NCBI RefSeq assembly: GCF_016785945.1
Contig: NZ_JAEMEF010000006.1
Coordinates: 62,001-126,000 of the forward strand
Direction: 5' to 3'
Length of the DNA: 64,000 bases
Source of the DNA: Olleya sediminilitoris
GTDB taxonomy: Bacteria; Bacteroidota; Bacteroidia; Flavobacteriales; Flavobacteriaceae
Position numbers and translations under genes: made by a program. The notes below the pieces were generated by a model, which did no database searches, was not told the DNA's origin, and saw only the letters and a list, made by a program, of their open reading frames with translations. Shown piece by piece: positions 26,557-35,529 of the stretch. Every line of letters starts with the position of its first letter. Positions within the stretch are counted from its first letter, which is position 1.

Positions 26557-27405
26557 ATGAAAAAATTATTTACACTAATTATGGTATTGACAGTGTCTTT
26601 TGCTGTTAATGCACAAATTGAAACGCCTCAACCTAGTCCGTTTCAAAAAATAGAACAAAAAGTTGGTCTTACAGATGTAACTTTAGAATATTCAAGACCA
26701 TCTATGAGAGGTCGTGAAATATTTGGAAACCTAGTTCCTTTTGGAAAATTATGGAGAACAGGAGCAAATAATAATACAATAATTAACTTTGGTAGTGATG
26801 TTACAATAGGAGGAAAGGCTTTAAAAGCTGGATCTTATGCTGTATTTACAATCCCTAACAAATCTAGTTGGAATGTTATTTTTTATAGTGATACAAATAA
26901 TTGGGGAACACCAAAAACATTAGACGAATCTAAAGTTGTTGCAAAAGTATCTGCAGAAGTTTATAACTTACCTATGGATATTGAAACGTTTACAATATCA
27001 TTTGACGATTTAACTAACGATTCAGCAATGTTAGGTATCATGTGGGAAAAAGCATATGTTGCTGTTAAAATTGATGTAGCAACTGATAAAACTGTTACAG
27101 ATGCTATTAATAAAACCATGAATGGACCTAGTGCTAACGATTATTATGCTTCTGCACGTTACTATTTAGAATCTGGTAAAGATATTAAGCAAGCGGTTAC
27201 TTGGATGAACAAGGCTATTGATATGTCTAAAGATTCTCCTAAGTTTTGGTGGTTACGTCAACAGTCTTTAATTAACGCTAAAGCTGGCGATAAAAAAGGT
27301 GCGATTAAAGCTGCAAAGCAGTCTTTAGAGTTGGCAACTAAAGCAGGTAATGCTGATTATGTAAAAATGAATACAGACTCATTAAAAGAATGGGGAGGAA
27401 TGTAA
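26557..27405 (+). CDS. DUF2911 domain-containing exported protein
   Basis: 282 residues from ATG 26557, which starts a clear signal peptide (MKKLFTLIMVLTVSFAVNAQ). An ATG 39 bases upstream would bury it, so it is not used. The DUF2911 core contains YSRPSMRGREIFG and GKLWRTGANNNT. The C-terminal part (about 205-282) looks like a short helical TPR-like region (AVTWMNKAIDMSKDSP). Periplasmic; function unknown. Single gene with a strong terminator. Confidence 0.9.
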   Translation: MKKLFTLIMVLTVSFAVNAQIETPQPSPFQKIEQKVGLTDVTLEYSRPSMRGREIFGNLVPFGKLWRTGANNNTIINFGSDVTIGGKALKAGSYAVFTIPNKSSWNVIFYSDTNNWGTPKTLDESKVVAKVSAEVYNLPMDIETFTISFDDLTNDSAMLGIMWEKAYVAVKIDVATDKTVTDAINKTMNGPSANDYYASARYYLESGKDIKQAVTWMNKAIDMSKDSPKFWWLRQQSLINAKAGDKKGAIKAAKQSLELATKAGNADYVKMNTDSLKEWGGM

Positions 27406-27425
27406 TCTAAAGATTATAAAATATA

Positions 27426-27459
27426 AAAAGTGCAATCCATTGGGTTGCACTTTTTTTTT
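27426..27459. terminator. Terminator after the DUF2911 gene
   Basis: AAAAGTGCAA, loop TCCATTGGG, TTGCACTTTT plus further T. It reaches the last two bases of the convergent XRE gene. Confidence 0.85.
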
Positions 27460-27658
27460 AATCTATTTCTTCAAGTTCAAAAATATCATGAACAGAAACG
27501 TTAAATACTTTAGATAATTTTAAAGCTAAAACTGTAGACGGTACGTATTTGTTTTTTTCCATAGCATTTATGGTTTGTCTACTAACGCCTATTTTATTTG
27601 CTAAATCTGCTTGTGTTAAATTATGAATAGCACGATGTACTTTAATTTTATTCGTCAT
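27458..27658 (-). CDS. XRE-family HTH regulator (short)
   Basis: 66 residues, a lone Cro/CI helix-turn-helix: LTQADLANKIGVSRQTINAM. It matches the YozG-type small regulators encoded next to a membrane protein. It overlaps the upstream membrane-protein gene by 11 bases, so the pair is translated together. The palindrome at 28146-28169 is the probable autoregulatory site. Confidence 0.92.
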   Translation of the reverse strand: MTNKIKVHRAIHNLTQADLANKIGVSRQTINAMEKNKYVPSTVLALKLSKVFNVSVHDIFELEEID

Positions 27659-28121
27659 AATTTCTAGATTTATATTTAAGAAAATTAAAACGTATTATAA
27701 AAAATAATAAAGGTGTAAACATGTTAAAAATTAAAACTTCAAAAAAGGTCATATTGTATACTAATACAATTGCAAACATTAAAACTATATAATTAAATAT
27801 AATAGCCCAAACTAAAGATGTTTTTCTTAATTGAAAAATAAATTCATCTTCTATTTTCTCTTTACTAAATCCTACCATTAAACCACCAACAATAATTAGT
27901 ATTGCAACAATTTCATCTAAAATACCATTTTCGATTATTTTAAAGAAACCATTGTTACTGTCAAATAAGCTATCAGAATTATACAAAACCAATACATTAG
28001 TTTGTAATAATTCACCATCTAAAATAGTTTTGTAAAATACAATTCCTGTTAGTAAGCCTAATATTAAAATTACCCATCCTATTACTTTATAGTTGTTTGA
28101 TAAAAGATAATGTGTTTTCAT
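27648..28121 (-). CDS. Membrane protein paired with XRE regulator
   Basis: 157 residues with four hydrophobic helices: about 13-31, 65-83, 99-121 and 126-147. No known domain. Small HTH plus four-helix membrane protein is a recurrent two-gene unit in Bacteria and Archaea (often annotated DUF2178-like); the membrane partner may control regulator activity, which is inference. Confidence 0.7.
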   Translation of the reverse strand: MKTHYLLSNNYKVIGWVILILGLLTGIVFYKTILDGELLQTNVLVLYNSDSLFDSNNGFFKIIENGILDEIVAILIIVGGLMVGFSKEKIEDEFIFQLRKTSLVWAIIFNYIVLMFAIVLVYNMTFFEVLIFNMFTPLLFFIIRFNFLKYKSRNYDE

Positions 28122-28145
28122 GTCTAAATTTTTTCATGTTTCAAC

Positions 28146-28169
28146 AAATGTAAAGTTTATTTTACATTT
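28146..28169. promoter_or_regulatory. Operator-like palindrome before the XRE pair
   Basis: AAATGTAAA, spacer GTTTAT, TTTACATTT: perfect 9+9 dyad ending 25 bases upstream of the start codon at 28121. Confidence 0.55.
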
Positions 28170-28231
28170 AGACAAGTTTATGTGTCTTTTTTGCAGTCCT
28201 AACAGTTTGATAATTTCAATTTTGAGCATAA

Positions 28232-28260
28232 AAAAACTGTAAAAATTAATTTACAGTTTT
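28232..28260 (-). terminator. Terminator of the coiled-coil protein gene
   Basis: AAAACTGTAAA, loop AATTAA, TTTACAGTTTT. It is 24 bases past the stop at 28285. Confidence 0.75.
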
Positions 28261-28284
28261 AAATTGTCATACTTAAATAGCTAA

Positions 28285-28914
28285 TTAACTATTCCTGTTT
28301 TTATTGATTTCATCTTGAAGTTGACGTCTAACTTTTTGTTCTCGCTCTAGCGCATTACGTCTGTGTTCTTCAAATTCGTTTTCTGTTTCTTCTAATTTTA
28401 ACTTAGCTTCTTTAGTAACAGAATTACTGTTTTTAAATTTATAAATAAAGAAGAATAAAAATGCTAATAAACCACCAATAATAGACCAAAGTAAAGTATT
28501 GTAACCAGTTTTACTCATTTGTAAACCTAGTAAAGACATATTGTCTTTTTCAATATTGGTTTCTTTTAAGTCTGTTTTTGTATTTGATAAGTTACTTTTT
28601 AATTTGTCAATTTCTTGAGTTTGAGATAGTACTTTATTTTGAGTGTCTAATAATTCTTTTTTTAATGCGTTTACAGAGTCTAATGTGTGTGATTTTATTT
28701 TGGCAACCCACTCGTTTCTTATAACTTCAAAGGATTGTCCGCGTTGATCTCTCCAATTAGTAGACTTTTTAGTAAGGTATTCAAATTGATTTTCAAGCGT
28801 ACCAGAGTCTAAAGATAGTTTGTCATCATCTTCATTAGTTTGTGCTTGTGTTGTAATAGTAAATGAAAATAAGAAGATAAAAACTGTTGCTAATAATAAT
28901 TGTGTGTGGCGCAT
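28285..28914 (-). CDS. Exported coiled-coil protein with one transmembrane helix
   Basis: 209 residues from ATG 28914 (MRHTQLLLATVFIFLFSFTI, signal peptide ending near QAQ). A longer upstream start is rejected because it precedes the signal. A periplasmic part with heptads (KNEL-type, LDTQNKVLSQTQEIDKLKSN) leads to a membrane helix (NTLLWSIIGGLLAFLFFFIY) and a charged cytoplasmic coiled coil. Homologues are often mislabelled tRNA methyltransferase; nothing here supports that. Function unknown. Confidence 0.75.
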   Translation of the reverse strand: MRHTQLLLATVFIFLFSFTITTQAQTNEDDDKLSLDSGTLENQFEYLTKKSTNWRDQRGQSFEVIRNEWVAKIKSHTLDSVNALKKELLDTQNKVLSQTQEIDKLKSNLSNTKTDLKETNIEKDNMSLLGLQMSKTGYNTLLWSIIGGLLAFLFFFIYKFKNSNSVTKEAKLKLEETENEFEEHRRNALEREQKVRRQLQDEINKNRNS

Positions 28915-28975
28915 TGTATTGTATTTGTTGTCTATCGCTTTGCGAAAATATAAAAAATAGGGTTTAAAAATAACA

Positions 28976-29001
28976 AAAAGCCTCACAAATGCGAGGCTTT
29001 T
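28976..29001 (-). terminator. Terminator of the GAPDH gene
   Basis: AAAAGCCTC, loop ACAAATGC, GAGGCTTTT; 31 bases past the stop at 29032. Confidence 0.8.
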
Positions 29002-29031
29002 ATATATACGACTGTAAATACTATTTAGATG

Positions 29032-30480
29032 TTAATAGTAAGTAAAACGTCTAACTTTAGCAATATATTTTGCTAACCTAATGACTTGATGACTGTAACC
29101 ATACTCATTATCATACCAAACATAAACGATTGCATTTTTACCATCTTTTCTAACTATAGTAGCTTTACTATCATAAATAGAAGGCGCAGAGCTACCAATA
29201 ATATCACTTGATACTAGCTCATCACTCATTTCGTATTTAATTTGCTCGACTAAATCACCTTCTAAAGCATACTTTTTAATAGTAGCATTTATACTGTCTA
29301 AAGATGTTTTGGTGCTAAGTTCTAAATTTAAAATAGCTAAAGATCCATTTGGTACTGGTACACGTATTGCGTTTGATGTTAATTTACCTTCAAAACTTGG
29401 TAATGCTTTAGAGACTGCTTGTCCAGCTCCAGTTTCGGTAATAACCATATTTAAAGCAGCAGCACGTCCACGTCTGTACTTTTTATGGAAATTATCTACT
29501 AAATTTTGGTCATTAGTGTAAGCATGTATAGTTTCTAGGTGTCCACTTTTAACACCATAAGTATCTTCCATTGCTTTTAAAACAGGTGTAATGGCATTGG
29601 TTGTACATGACGCAGCAGAGAAAATATCTATTTTGTCAGGATCGTTTTGTAAATGGTTGACACCATAAACAATATTAGGTATTCCTTTTCCAGGTGCTGT
29701 TAATAAAACTTTGTCTGCTCCAGGAGAATTTTTTAAACGTGTTAAAGCTTCTTTATCTCTAAAGACACCAGTGTTATCAATAATTAAAGCGTTGTTAATA
29801 CCATACTTTGTATAGTCAATATCTTCCGGTTGGTTGGCCGAAATAATTTTAACCGTTGTACCGTTAATAATTAAAGCTTCGTTTTTTAAATCTGTAGTTA
29901 CAGTTCCAGAAAAATCACCATGTACAGAGTCATTACGTAATAATGCAGCACGTTTTTCTAAAACAGTAGCATCGACTTTACCACGTGTTACAATTGCACG
30001 TAAACGTAATTGACTACCTTTTCCAGTACGTGTCATTAACTCTCTTGCAACCAAACGTCCAATACGTCCAAAACCATAAAGTACTACGTCTTTTGGTTTA
30101 ATATCTTTAGTCTGACTAGCTCCTTTTAATTTAGTCGAAACAAATGCTAATGCATTGCTGTATTTTTTTTCTTCTAAATGATACTCGTAAGTTAATTTAC
30201 CAATATCCAATTTAGCAGGTGGAACATCTAAAGTTTGAATAGCTTGTGCAATTTCAACCGAATCGAATATAGAGATTGGTTTTTGAACAAATTCTCCAGC
30301 ATATTCATGAAGGTTTAAAATTTCGGAAACATTTCTATCAATTAACTGATTTCTAAAAATCACTAATTCTATAGATTTGTCATACCACAAATCGCTAACA
30401 ATTTTAATAAATTCGACTGTAGCACGTCGTCTGTCTGCTTGAAACGCTAATTCGTTTTCGTAAGTTTCGTTTATGGACAT
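29032..30480 (-). CDS. gap: Glyceraldehyde-3-phosphate dehydrogenase, long form
   Basis: 482 residues, about 150 more than the usual enzyme. The extra part is an N-terminal helical region (residues 1-125). The catalytic core follows: YGFGRIGRLVARELMTR (NAD fold), SAASCTTNAITPVLK (nucleophilic Cys), and WYDNEYGYSHQ. Flavobacteria often carry this long form beside a standard GapA. It oxidises G3P to 1,3-bisphosphoglycerate or runs in reverse in gluconeogenesis. Confidence 0.94.
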   Translation of the reverse strand: MSINETYENELAFQADRRRATVEFIKIVSDLWYDKSIELVIFRNQLIDRNVSEILNLHEYAGEFVQKPISIFDSVEIAQAIQTLDVPPAKLDIGKLTYEYHLEEKKYSNALAFVSTKLKGASQTKDIKPKDVVLYGFGRIGRLVARELMTRTGKGSQLRLRAIVTRGKVDATVLEKRAALLRNDSVHGDFSGTVTTDLKNEALIINGTTVKIISANQPEDIDYTKYGINNALIIDNTGVFRDKEALTRLKNSPGADKVLLTAPGKGIPNIVYGVNHLQNDPDKIDIFSAASCTTNAITPVLKAMEDTYGVKSGHLETIHAYTNDQNLVDNFHKKYRRGRAAALNMVITETGAGQAVSKALPSFEGKLTSNAIRVPVPNGSLAILNLELSTKTSLDSINATIKKYALEGDLVEQIKYEMSDELVSSDIIGSSAPSIYDSKATIVRKDGKNAIVYVWYDNEYGYSHQVIRLAKYIAKVRRFTYY

Positions 30481-30528
30481 TTTAAATTATTTAGTATGTG
30501 TTGTTAATTTAGACTTCTAAATTTTCGG

Positions 30529-30536
30529 CAAAAGTA
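30529..30536 (-). promoter_or_regulatory. -7 box TACTTTTG before gap
   Basis: On the minus strand TACTTTTG fits TAnnTTTG and lies 48 bases from the start codon at 30480. No convincing -33 TTG at the right distance. Confidence 0.4.
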
Positions 30537-30578
30537 TAGATTTCAAACGATTTCGTAAAGTAAAAAGTGTAAAAAATA

Positions 30579-30613
30579 AAAAAGCTCTTAATTTTCAAAA
30601 TTAAGAGCTTTTT
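30579..30613 (-). terminator. Terminator of the HtrA-type protease gene
   Basis: AAAAAGCTCTTAATTTT / AAAATTAAGAGCTTTTT, a long symmetric hairpin 19 bases past the stop at 30633. Confidence 0.85.
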
Positions 30614-30632
30614 CTAGCAAAGCAATCAAGGA

Positions 30633-32045
30633 TTATCTTAGTCCATAACGATTAGTTTCTCCTTTTGAGTTTATAAGCTCAATACTTAAAGGTTGATAGG
30701 TATCTCTATTGTTTAATATAGCTTCTACATCTTCAATACTATTAACTTTTTTGTTATTAATAGCAGTAATAATATTGCCTTCTTCTATACCTTCACTTCT
30801 TAAATATTGACCATAACTACCGTTTATCCTCAAAATTTTTACACCATTATCCGTTTTATATTTTTTTAAATCTTCGGGTTTAGCCTCTTTAATAACACCT
30901 ATAAATGGTAAAACAAAGGTATTGTTTTTAAGTAATGTGACTTGTACATTTTTAAGTTGGTCATCACGAAGTAAAGTAATGTTTACAACATCATTTGGAC
31001 GTTTAGAGTCTAAAAAACCTCTAAGATCACTAAATTTTCTGATTTTAATATTATCTATTTTCTTAATAATATCTCCACTTTTTATACCTGCAACTTCTGC
31101 ACCTGTATCTTCCTCTACATCATCAACATAAAAACCTTCTGTTTCACCAATGCCCAGTTTTTCCGCGAAAGCGCTATTTAAAGAACCTCCAGAGACACCT
31201 AAAATTCCATTTTGGACATTACCAAACTCCATAATATCTTGCACTACCTTTTTAGCAATATTACTTGGTACAGCAAAGGAGTAACCAATATAAGATCCCG
31301 TTTGAGACGATATAGCAGTATTAATACCAATTAACTGACCAGCAGTATTAACTAAAGCACCACCAGAATTTCCTGGATTTACAGCAGCATCAGTCTGAAT
31401 AAAAGACTGCGTGCTACGACCACTTAAGTCTCTAGATTTGGCACTTATAATTCCTGCTGTTACTGTAGACGTAAGGTTAAACGGATTTCCGACAGCCAAA
31501 ACCCATTCGCCAATTTTAGCAGTATCACTATCGCCAAAAGTGGTGTATGGTAATTGCTCATCACTTTCTACTTTAAGTAAAGCAATGTCTGTTTTTGGAT
31601 CTGTACCAACAATTTTTGCTTCTAATGTACGGTTATCATTAAGTGTAATGCTTAATTGTTCAGAGTCTTCAATAACATGATTATTAGTAATAATATAACC
31701 ATCTGGCGATATTATAACTCCGCTTCCAGTACCTAACTGTCTTTTTTGTGGTACACGACCATAAAACAAGTCTTGTAAAGTGGGTTGTGCAGTATTTAAA
31801 GCCACGTTTTTAACGTGTACTACAGCATGCACAGTTTGATCTGCAGCAGTGGTAAAATCTATACCTTCAGCAGCAGCTAAAGTAGTGGTTGTTGTGTTGT
31901 AATTGGTAGGTAAAAAAACAGGATCATCCTGTGTGTTTGTATTTGCAATTTTCGGTTCTTCTTTTTCAAGAAAGGTTTTGTATGTTCCTAGGGTAATTGC
32001 ACCTCCTAATACCGAAACTAAAACCAAAGTTAACATCTTCTTCAT
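30633..32045 (-). CDS. Do/DegP-type serine protease (HtrA family)
   Basis: 470 residues. N-terminal signal/anchor MKKMLTLVLVSVLGGAITLG, then trypsin-like domain with His (IITNNHVIED), Asp (KTDIALLKV) and Ser (NPGNSGGALVN), followed by two PDZ domains. Periplasmic quality-control protease and chaperone. Monocistronic with its own terminator. Signature copy 4 (31160-31172) encodes part of SAFAEKLG at the first PDZ domain. Confidence 0.96.
   Translation of the reverse strand: MKKMLTLVLVSVLGGAITLGTYKTFLEKEEPKIANTNTQDDPVFLPTNYNTTTTTLAAAEGIDFTTAADQTVHAVVHVKNVALNTAQPTLQDLFYGRVPQKRQLGTGSGVIISPDGYIITNNHVIEDSEQLSITLNDNRTLEAKIVGTDPKTDIALLKVESDEQLPYTTFGDSDTAKIGEWVLAVGNPFNLTSTVTAGIISAKSRDLSGRSTQSFIQTDAAVNPGNSGGALVNTAGQLIGINTAISSQTGSYIGYSFAVPSNIAKKVVQDIMEFGNVQNGILGVSGGSLNSAFAEKLGIGETEGFYVDDVEEDTGAEVAGIKSGDIIKKIDNIKIRKFSDLRGFLDSKRPNDVVNITLLRDDQLKNVQVTLLKNNTFVLPFIGVIKEAKPEDLKKYKTDNGVKILRINGSYGQYLRSEGIEEGNIITAINNKKVNSIEDVEAILNNRDTYQPLSIELINSKGETNRYGLR
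31161..31172 (-). repeat. GCTTTCGCGGAA signature copy 3
   Basis: Exact copy on the minus strand, extended by A (31160). Read in the HtrA-type gene as Ala-Phe-Ala-Glu. Confidence 0.7.
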
Positions 32046-32142
32046 AAAAAACTTAGTTTAGATTTATTAGATAACGATTAAAATTAATTAATTATTGAAT
32101 GTCAATTTCAACTTTAACGACGTTTTAACAACTGAAAAAACT

Positions 32143-32150
32143 TATATTTG
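32143..32150 (+). promoter_or_regulatory. -7 box TATATTTG before dapF
   Basis: TATATTTG, 20 bases before ATG 32171. It would drive the dapF-GNAT-mltG unit. Confidence 0.55.
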
Positions 32151-32170
32151 TCATTCAATTTAGTACACCA

Positions 32171-32950
32171 ATGACATTAATTTTTTATAAATATCAAGGC
32201 ACAGGTAACGACTTTGTCATGATTGATAATAGACAGCAAATTTTTGATAAAGACGACACCAAATTGGTCGCATTTTTATGTGATCGTAAATTTGGAATAG
32301 GAGCAGATGGTTTGATTTTACTAGAAAATCATCCTGAAGTTGACTTTAAAATGGTGTATTACAATGCAGACGGAAACCAAAGTACTATGTGTGGTAATGG
32401 AGGACGTTGTTTAGTCGCTTTCGCGGAATTTTTGCAGGTTGTTAAACATGAGACTACTTTTGAAGCCATTGATGGATTACATTATGCCAAAATCCAAGAC
32501 AATTTAGTCCATTTACAAATGAAAGATGTAGACAGTATAGATACCTTTGATACACATCAATTTTTAGATACAGGATCACCACATCACGTTCAGTTTGTTA
32601 AAGATATTGCTAATTTTGATGTTAAAACCGAAGGTGCAAAAATTAGATACGGACAACCTTATAATCAAGCAGGAACTAACGTCAACTTTGTCCAGCAAGA
32701 AAATGAGGATACGTTTACTGTTAGAACTTACGAAAGAGGAGTAGAGGACGAAACCTTATCCTGTGGTACAGGTGCAACTGCAGTTGCAATAGCTATGCAT
32801 GATTCTGGAAAAAGTACAGCTTCACAATTAAATTTAAATGTACCAGGAGGACAATTAAAAGTATCTTTTAAAAAAGATAATGATACCTACAAAAAAGTCA
32901 TGTTAATTGGACGAGCAACACAAGTTTTTAAAGGCACAATTACATGTTAA
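32171..32950 (+). CDS. dapF: Diaminopimelate epimerase
   Basis: 259 residues. Interconverts LL- and meso-diaminopimelate for lysine and peptidoglycan. The two catalytic cysteines are Cys74 (TMCGNGGRC) and Cys198 (LSCGTGAT). It overlaps the next GNAT gene by seven bases. Signature copy 4 of the exact 12-mer is inside (32417-32428). The peptidoglycan theme continues with mltG two genes on. Confidence 0.97.
   Translation: MTLIFYKYQGTGNDFVMIDNRQQIFDKDDTKLVAFLCDRKFGIGADGLILLENHPEVDFKMVYYNADGNQSTMCGNGGRCLVAFAEFLQVVKHETTFEAIDGLHYAKIQDNLVHLQMKDVDSIDTFDTHQFLDTGSPHHVQFVKDIANFDVKTEGAKIRYGQPYNQAGTNVNFVQQENEDTFTVRTYERGVEDETLSCGTGATAVAIAMHDSGKSTASQLNLNVPGGQLKVSFKKDNDTYKKVMLIGRATQVFKGTITC
32417..32428 (+). 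repeat. GCTTTCGCGGAA signature copy 4
   Basis: Exact copy in dapF, preceded by C and followed by T, read Ala-Phe-Ala-Glu. Confidence 0.7.
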
Positions 32951-33477
32951 CATTAACAGGTAAACATATATATTTACGTGCTTTAGAGCCCGAAGATTTA
33001 GCATTTATCCATACTATTGAAAATGACGAGTCTATTTGGGAAATAAGCAATACCATTACACCTTACTCTAAGTATCTAATAAAACAATATTTAGATAATG
33101 CTCATAAAGATATTTTTGAAGTTAAGCAATTACGTTTAGTCATTTGTAATAACAATCATGAAGCTTTAGGTATGATTGATGTCTTTGATTTTGATTATAA
33201 AAACAGAAGAGCAGGTATTGGTATTTTAATTAAACAAACGCAAGACAGAGCTAAAGGTTATGGTAAAGAAGCGGTACAATTGCTATGTAATTATTGCTTT
33301 AAGCATTTAGATTTACACCAATTATATTGTAATATCAGTGAAGATAATACTGCAAGCTTAGCCTTGTTTAAAAATCAGGGATTCAAAGAAATAGGTTTAA
33401 AAAAGGATTGGAATTTTTTAAACGGACAATACAAAAACGAATATTTATTTCAATTAATTAATACCAATGTATATTAA
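32944..33477 (+). CDS. GNAT family N-acetyltransferase (RimJ/RimL-like)
   Basis: 177 residues. IYLRALEPEDLAFIHTIEND opens the domain; QDRAKGYGKEAVQLLCNYCF holds the acetyl-CoA pyrophosphate loop, and NTASLALFKNQGFKEIG is the conserved C-terminal motif. Acceptor unknown. It overlaps dapF by 7 and mltG by 11 bases, so all three are coupled. Confidence 0.9.
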   Translation: MLTLTGKHIYLRALEPEDLAFIHTIENDESIWEISNTITPYSKYLIKQYLDNAHKDIFEVKQLRLVICNNNHEALGMIDVFDFDYKNRRAGIGILIKQTQDRAKGYGKEAVQLLCNYCFKHLDLHQLYCNISEDNTASLALFKNQGFKEIGLKKDWNFLNGQYKNEYLFQLINTNVY

Positions 33478-34510
33478 AAAAATTTTAGTAGCTATAGCAT
33501 TAATTGGCTTAGTGGTAGCTGCCTATTTTGCCTACTTTATTTACGGAGCCATGTTTAAACAAAACACAGCTTTTAATAACGATCAAGCATTTATATATGT
33601 GCCAACTAATGCAAGTTATGATATGGTTAGAGCACAATTAGAACCATTATTAAAGGATATAGACAGTTTTGATGCTTTAGCCGAACGTAAAAAATACACT
33701 ACTAATATTAAAGCTGGTCGTTTTGCAATTGATAAAAACATGAGCAATAATGATATTATAAACTCTATTAGAAGTAAAAACTTACCATTAAAATTAAGTT
33801 TTAATAATCAAGAGCGTATTCAGAATTTAGCTGGTCGTATTGCTCAACAAATAGAACCAGATAGCCTAAGTTTACTTCAAGCTATGACAGATAAAGCGTT
33901 TATGGATAAGCATAAGTTTACTAAGCAAACGGTTTTAAATATGTATGTGCCTAATAGCTATGAAGTGTTTTGGAATACTTCAGCTGAAGGGTTTAGAGAT
34001 AAAATGTTAAAAGAATATTTCCGATTTTGGAATCCTTCCAGACAAGCCAAACGAAAAGCTTTAGATTTATCGGTTAATGAGGTTGTAACCATTGCATCTA
34101 TAGTTCAAAAAGAAACTGCAAAAGTGGACGAAAGACCAAGAGTAGCAGGAGTTTACTTAAACCGAATCAAAAAAGGTATGCCTTTACAAGCGGATCCAAC
34201 GGTTATATATTCAAAAAAATTAAAAGAAAACGATTTTGATCAAATCATAAAACGTGTATTATATAAAGATCTTGAAATAGATTCGCCTTACAACACTTAT
34301 AAATACGCAAGTATTCCTCCAGGACCTATAACAATGCCAGATGTTTCTGCTATTGATGCAGTCTTGAATGCAGAAGATCATGATTACTTTTATTTTGTTG
34401 CTAATGTTAAAAACTTTGGTTACCATAAGTTTGCCAAAACACTTAGCCAACATAATGCAAATAAAAACGAATATGTACGTTGGATCAATAGTCAAGGTGT
34501 AAATAGATAA
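33467..34510 (+). CDS. mltG: Endolytic murein transglycosylase MltG
   Basis: 347 residues. One N-terminal membrane helix (ILVAIALIGLVVAAYFAYFI), then a LysM-like subdomain and the YceG catalytic domain. IASIVQKETAKVDERPRVAG contains the catalytic Glu, and LQADPTVIY is conserved. It cleaves nascent glycan strands and sets their length at the inner membrane. Last gene of the dapF unit or linked to the DUF2279 gene 4 bases on. Confidence 0.96.
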   Translation: MYIKKILVAIALIGLVVAAYFAYFIYGAMFKQNTAFNNDQAFIYVPTNASYDMVRAQLEPLLKDIDSFDALAERKKYTTNIKAGRFAIDKNMSNNDIINSIRSKNLPLKLSFNNQERIQNLAGRIAQQIEPDSLSLLQAMTDKAFMDKHKFTKQTVLNMYVPNSYEVFWNTSAEGFRDKMLKEYFRFWNPSRQAKRKALDLSVNEVVTIASIVQKETAKVDERPRVAGVYLNRIKKGMPLQADPTVIYSKKLKENDFDQIIKRVLYKDLEIDSPYNTYKYASIPPGPITMPDVSAIDAVLNAEDHDYFYFVANVKNFGYHKFAKTLSQHNANKNEYVRWINSQGVNR

Positions 34511-34514
34511 TTGA

Positions 34515-35423
34515 TTGATTAAATTTTTCACACTTGCTTTTTGTCTTTGTTTTATTTTTACTGCTGCAGCACAAACCAAAACAGCGTCTTTTTTTAAACC
34601 AAGTGATACATTACATACTAAAAGGCGTAAATCCGTTATAATAACAGAGGCTAGTTTAGCCTCATTATCTATTATAGGTTTAAATACATTATGGTATTCT
34701 GACTATAAACGCTCTAAATTTCATACAACTAATGATAATTCTGAGTGGTTTAAAATGGATAAACTAGGTCATAGTTTTACTGCTTATCAATTAGGACGTT
34801 TTGGTGCTCAAACTTTAAATTGGAGTGGTGTTTCCAAAAAAAATCAATTGATTTATGGTGCAACTTTAGGTTTTTCTTTTTTGACTGCAGTCGAAATTTT
34901 AGATGGTTTTTCATCAGAATGGGGATTTTCTTGGGGAGATTTTACTGCTAATGCAGCAGGTGCAGGCTTGTTTATTGGACAAGAACTGTTATGGGATGAG
35001 CAACGATTGCAATTAAAGTATTCGTTTAGTCAAAGTCCATATGCAAATCAAAATCCAAATAAATTAGGAAATGGTTTATTAGAAGAAATTTTAAAAGATT
35101 ATAATGGTCAAACCTATTGGTTAAGTGCTAATTTACAGTCATTTTATAAAGACAGTAAGATACCTAAATGGTTAAATTTAGCAGTTGGTTACGGAGTCGA
35201 TGGATTACTATATGGCAATGAAAATTTACAGAATGTGAGTTTTCCTAATCAAAAAAGAACCAAACAATTCTATTTAAGCTTAGATATGGATTTAACAAAA
35301 ATAAAGACTAATTCTGTCTTTTTTAAGCAGTTTTTTAACATAATTAATGTGATAAAAATACCTTTTCCAACACTTCAAATTAATAGTAAAGGTAAGCTAA
35401 AAGGACACTTAATTTACTTTTAA
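34515..35423 (+). CDS. DUF2279 family exported protein
   Basis: 302 residues. TTG start (34515) gives MIKFFTLAFCLCFIFTAAAQ, a good signal peptide; no ATG lies near. The DUF2279 core includes NEWF-like DNSEWFKMDKLGHSFTAYQLG and GFSSEWGFSWGDFTANAAGA. Likely periplasmic or outer-membrane associated. It follows mltG by four bases, which suggests a cell-envelope role. Confidence 0.85.
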   Translation: MIKFFTLAFCLCFIFTAAAQTKTASFFKPSDTLHTKRRKSVIITEASLASLSIIGLNTLWYSDYKRSKFHTTNDNSEWFKMDKLGHSFTAYQLGRFGAQTLNWSGVSKKNQLIYGATLGFSFLTAVEILDGFSSEWGFSWGDFTANAAGAGLFIGQELLWDEQRLQLKYSFSQSPYANQNPNKLGNGLLEEILKDYNGQTYWLSANLQSFYKDSKIPKWLNLAVGYGVDGLLYGNENLQNVSFPNQKRTKQFYLSLDMDLTKIKTNSVFFKQFFNIINVIKIPFPTLQINSKGKLKGHLIYF

Positions 35424-35465
35424 CATAAGTTAACATATTGATTTTCAGTATTATTAAAATTGTTG

Positions 35466-35473
35466 TATATTTG
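35466..35473 (+). promoter_or_regulatory. -7 box TATATTTG before the lysozyme-like gene
   Basis: TATATTTG with a TTG at 35438-35440 (25 bases between). Leader of about 50 bases to ATG 35530. Confidence 0.5.
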
Positions 35474-35529
35474 CACGCTGAAATTTAAGTCTATAGATTA
35501 TTAAAAAACAGACTTTTAAATCAATACAA

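Noticed and set aside
28285-28914. tRNA (guanine-N1)-methyltransferase
   Set aside because: The product has a signal peptide, coiled coils and a membrane helix and no SAM-binding knot; the name is a propagated annotation.
28930-28945. Further copy of the 12-mer signature (CGCTTTGCGAAAA)
   Set aside because: It lacks the central TCGCGG core and lies outside a gene.
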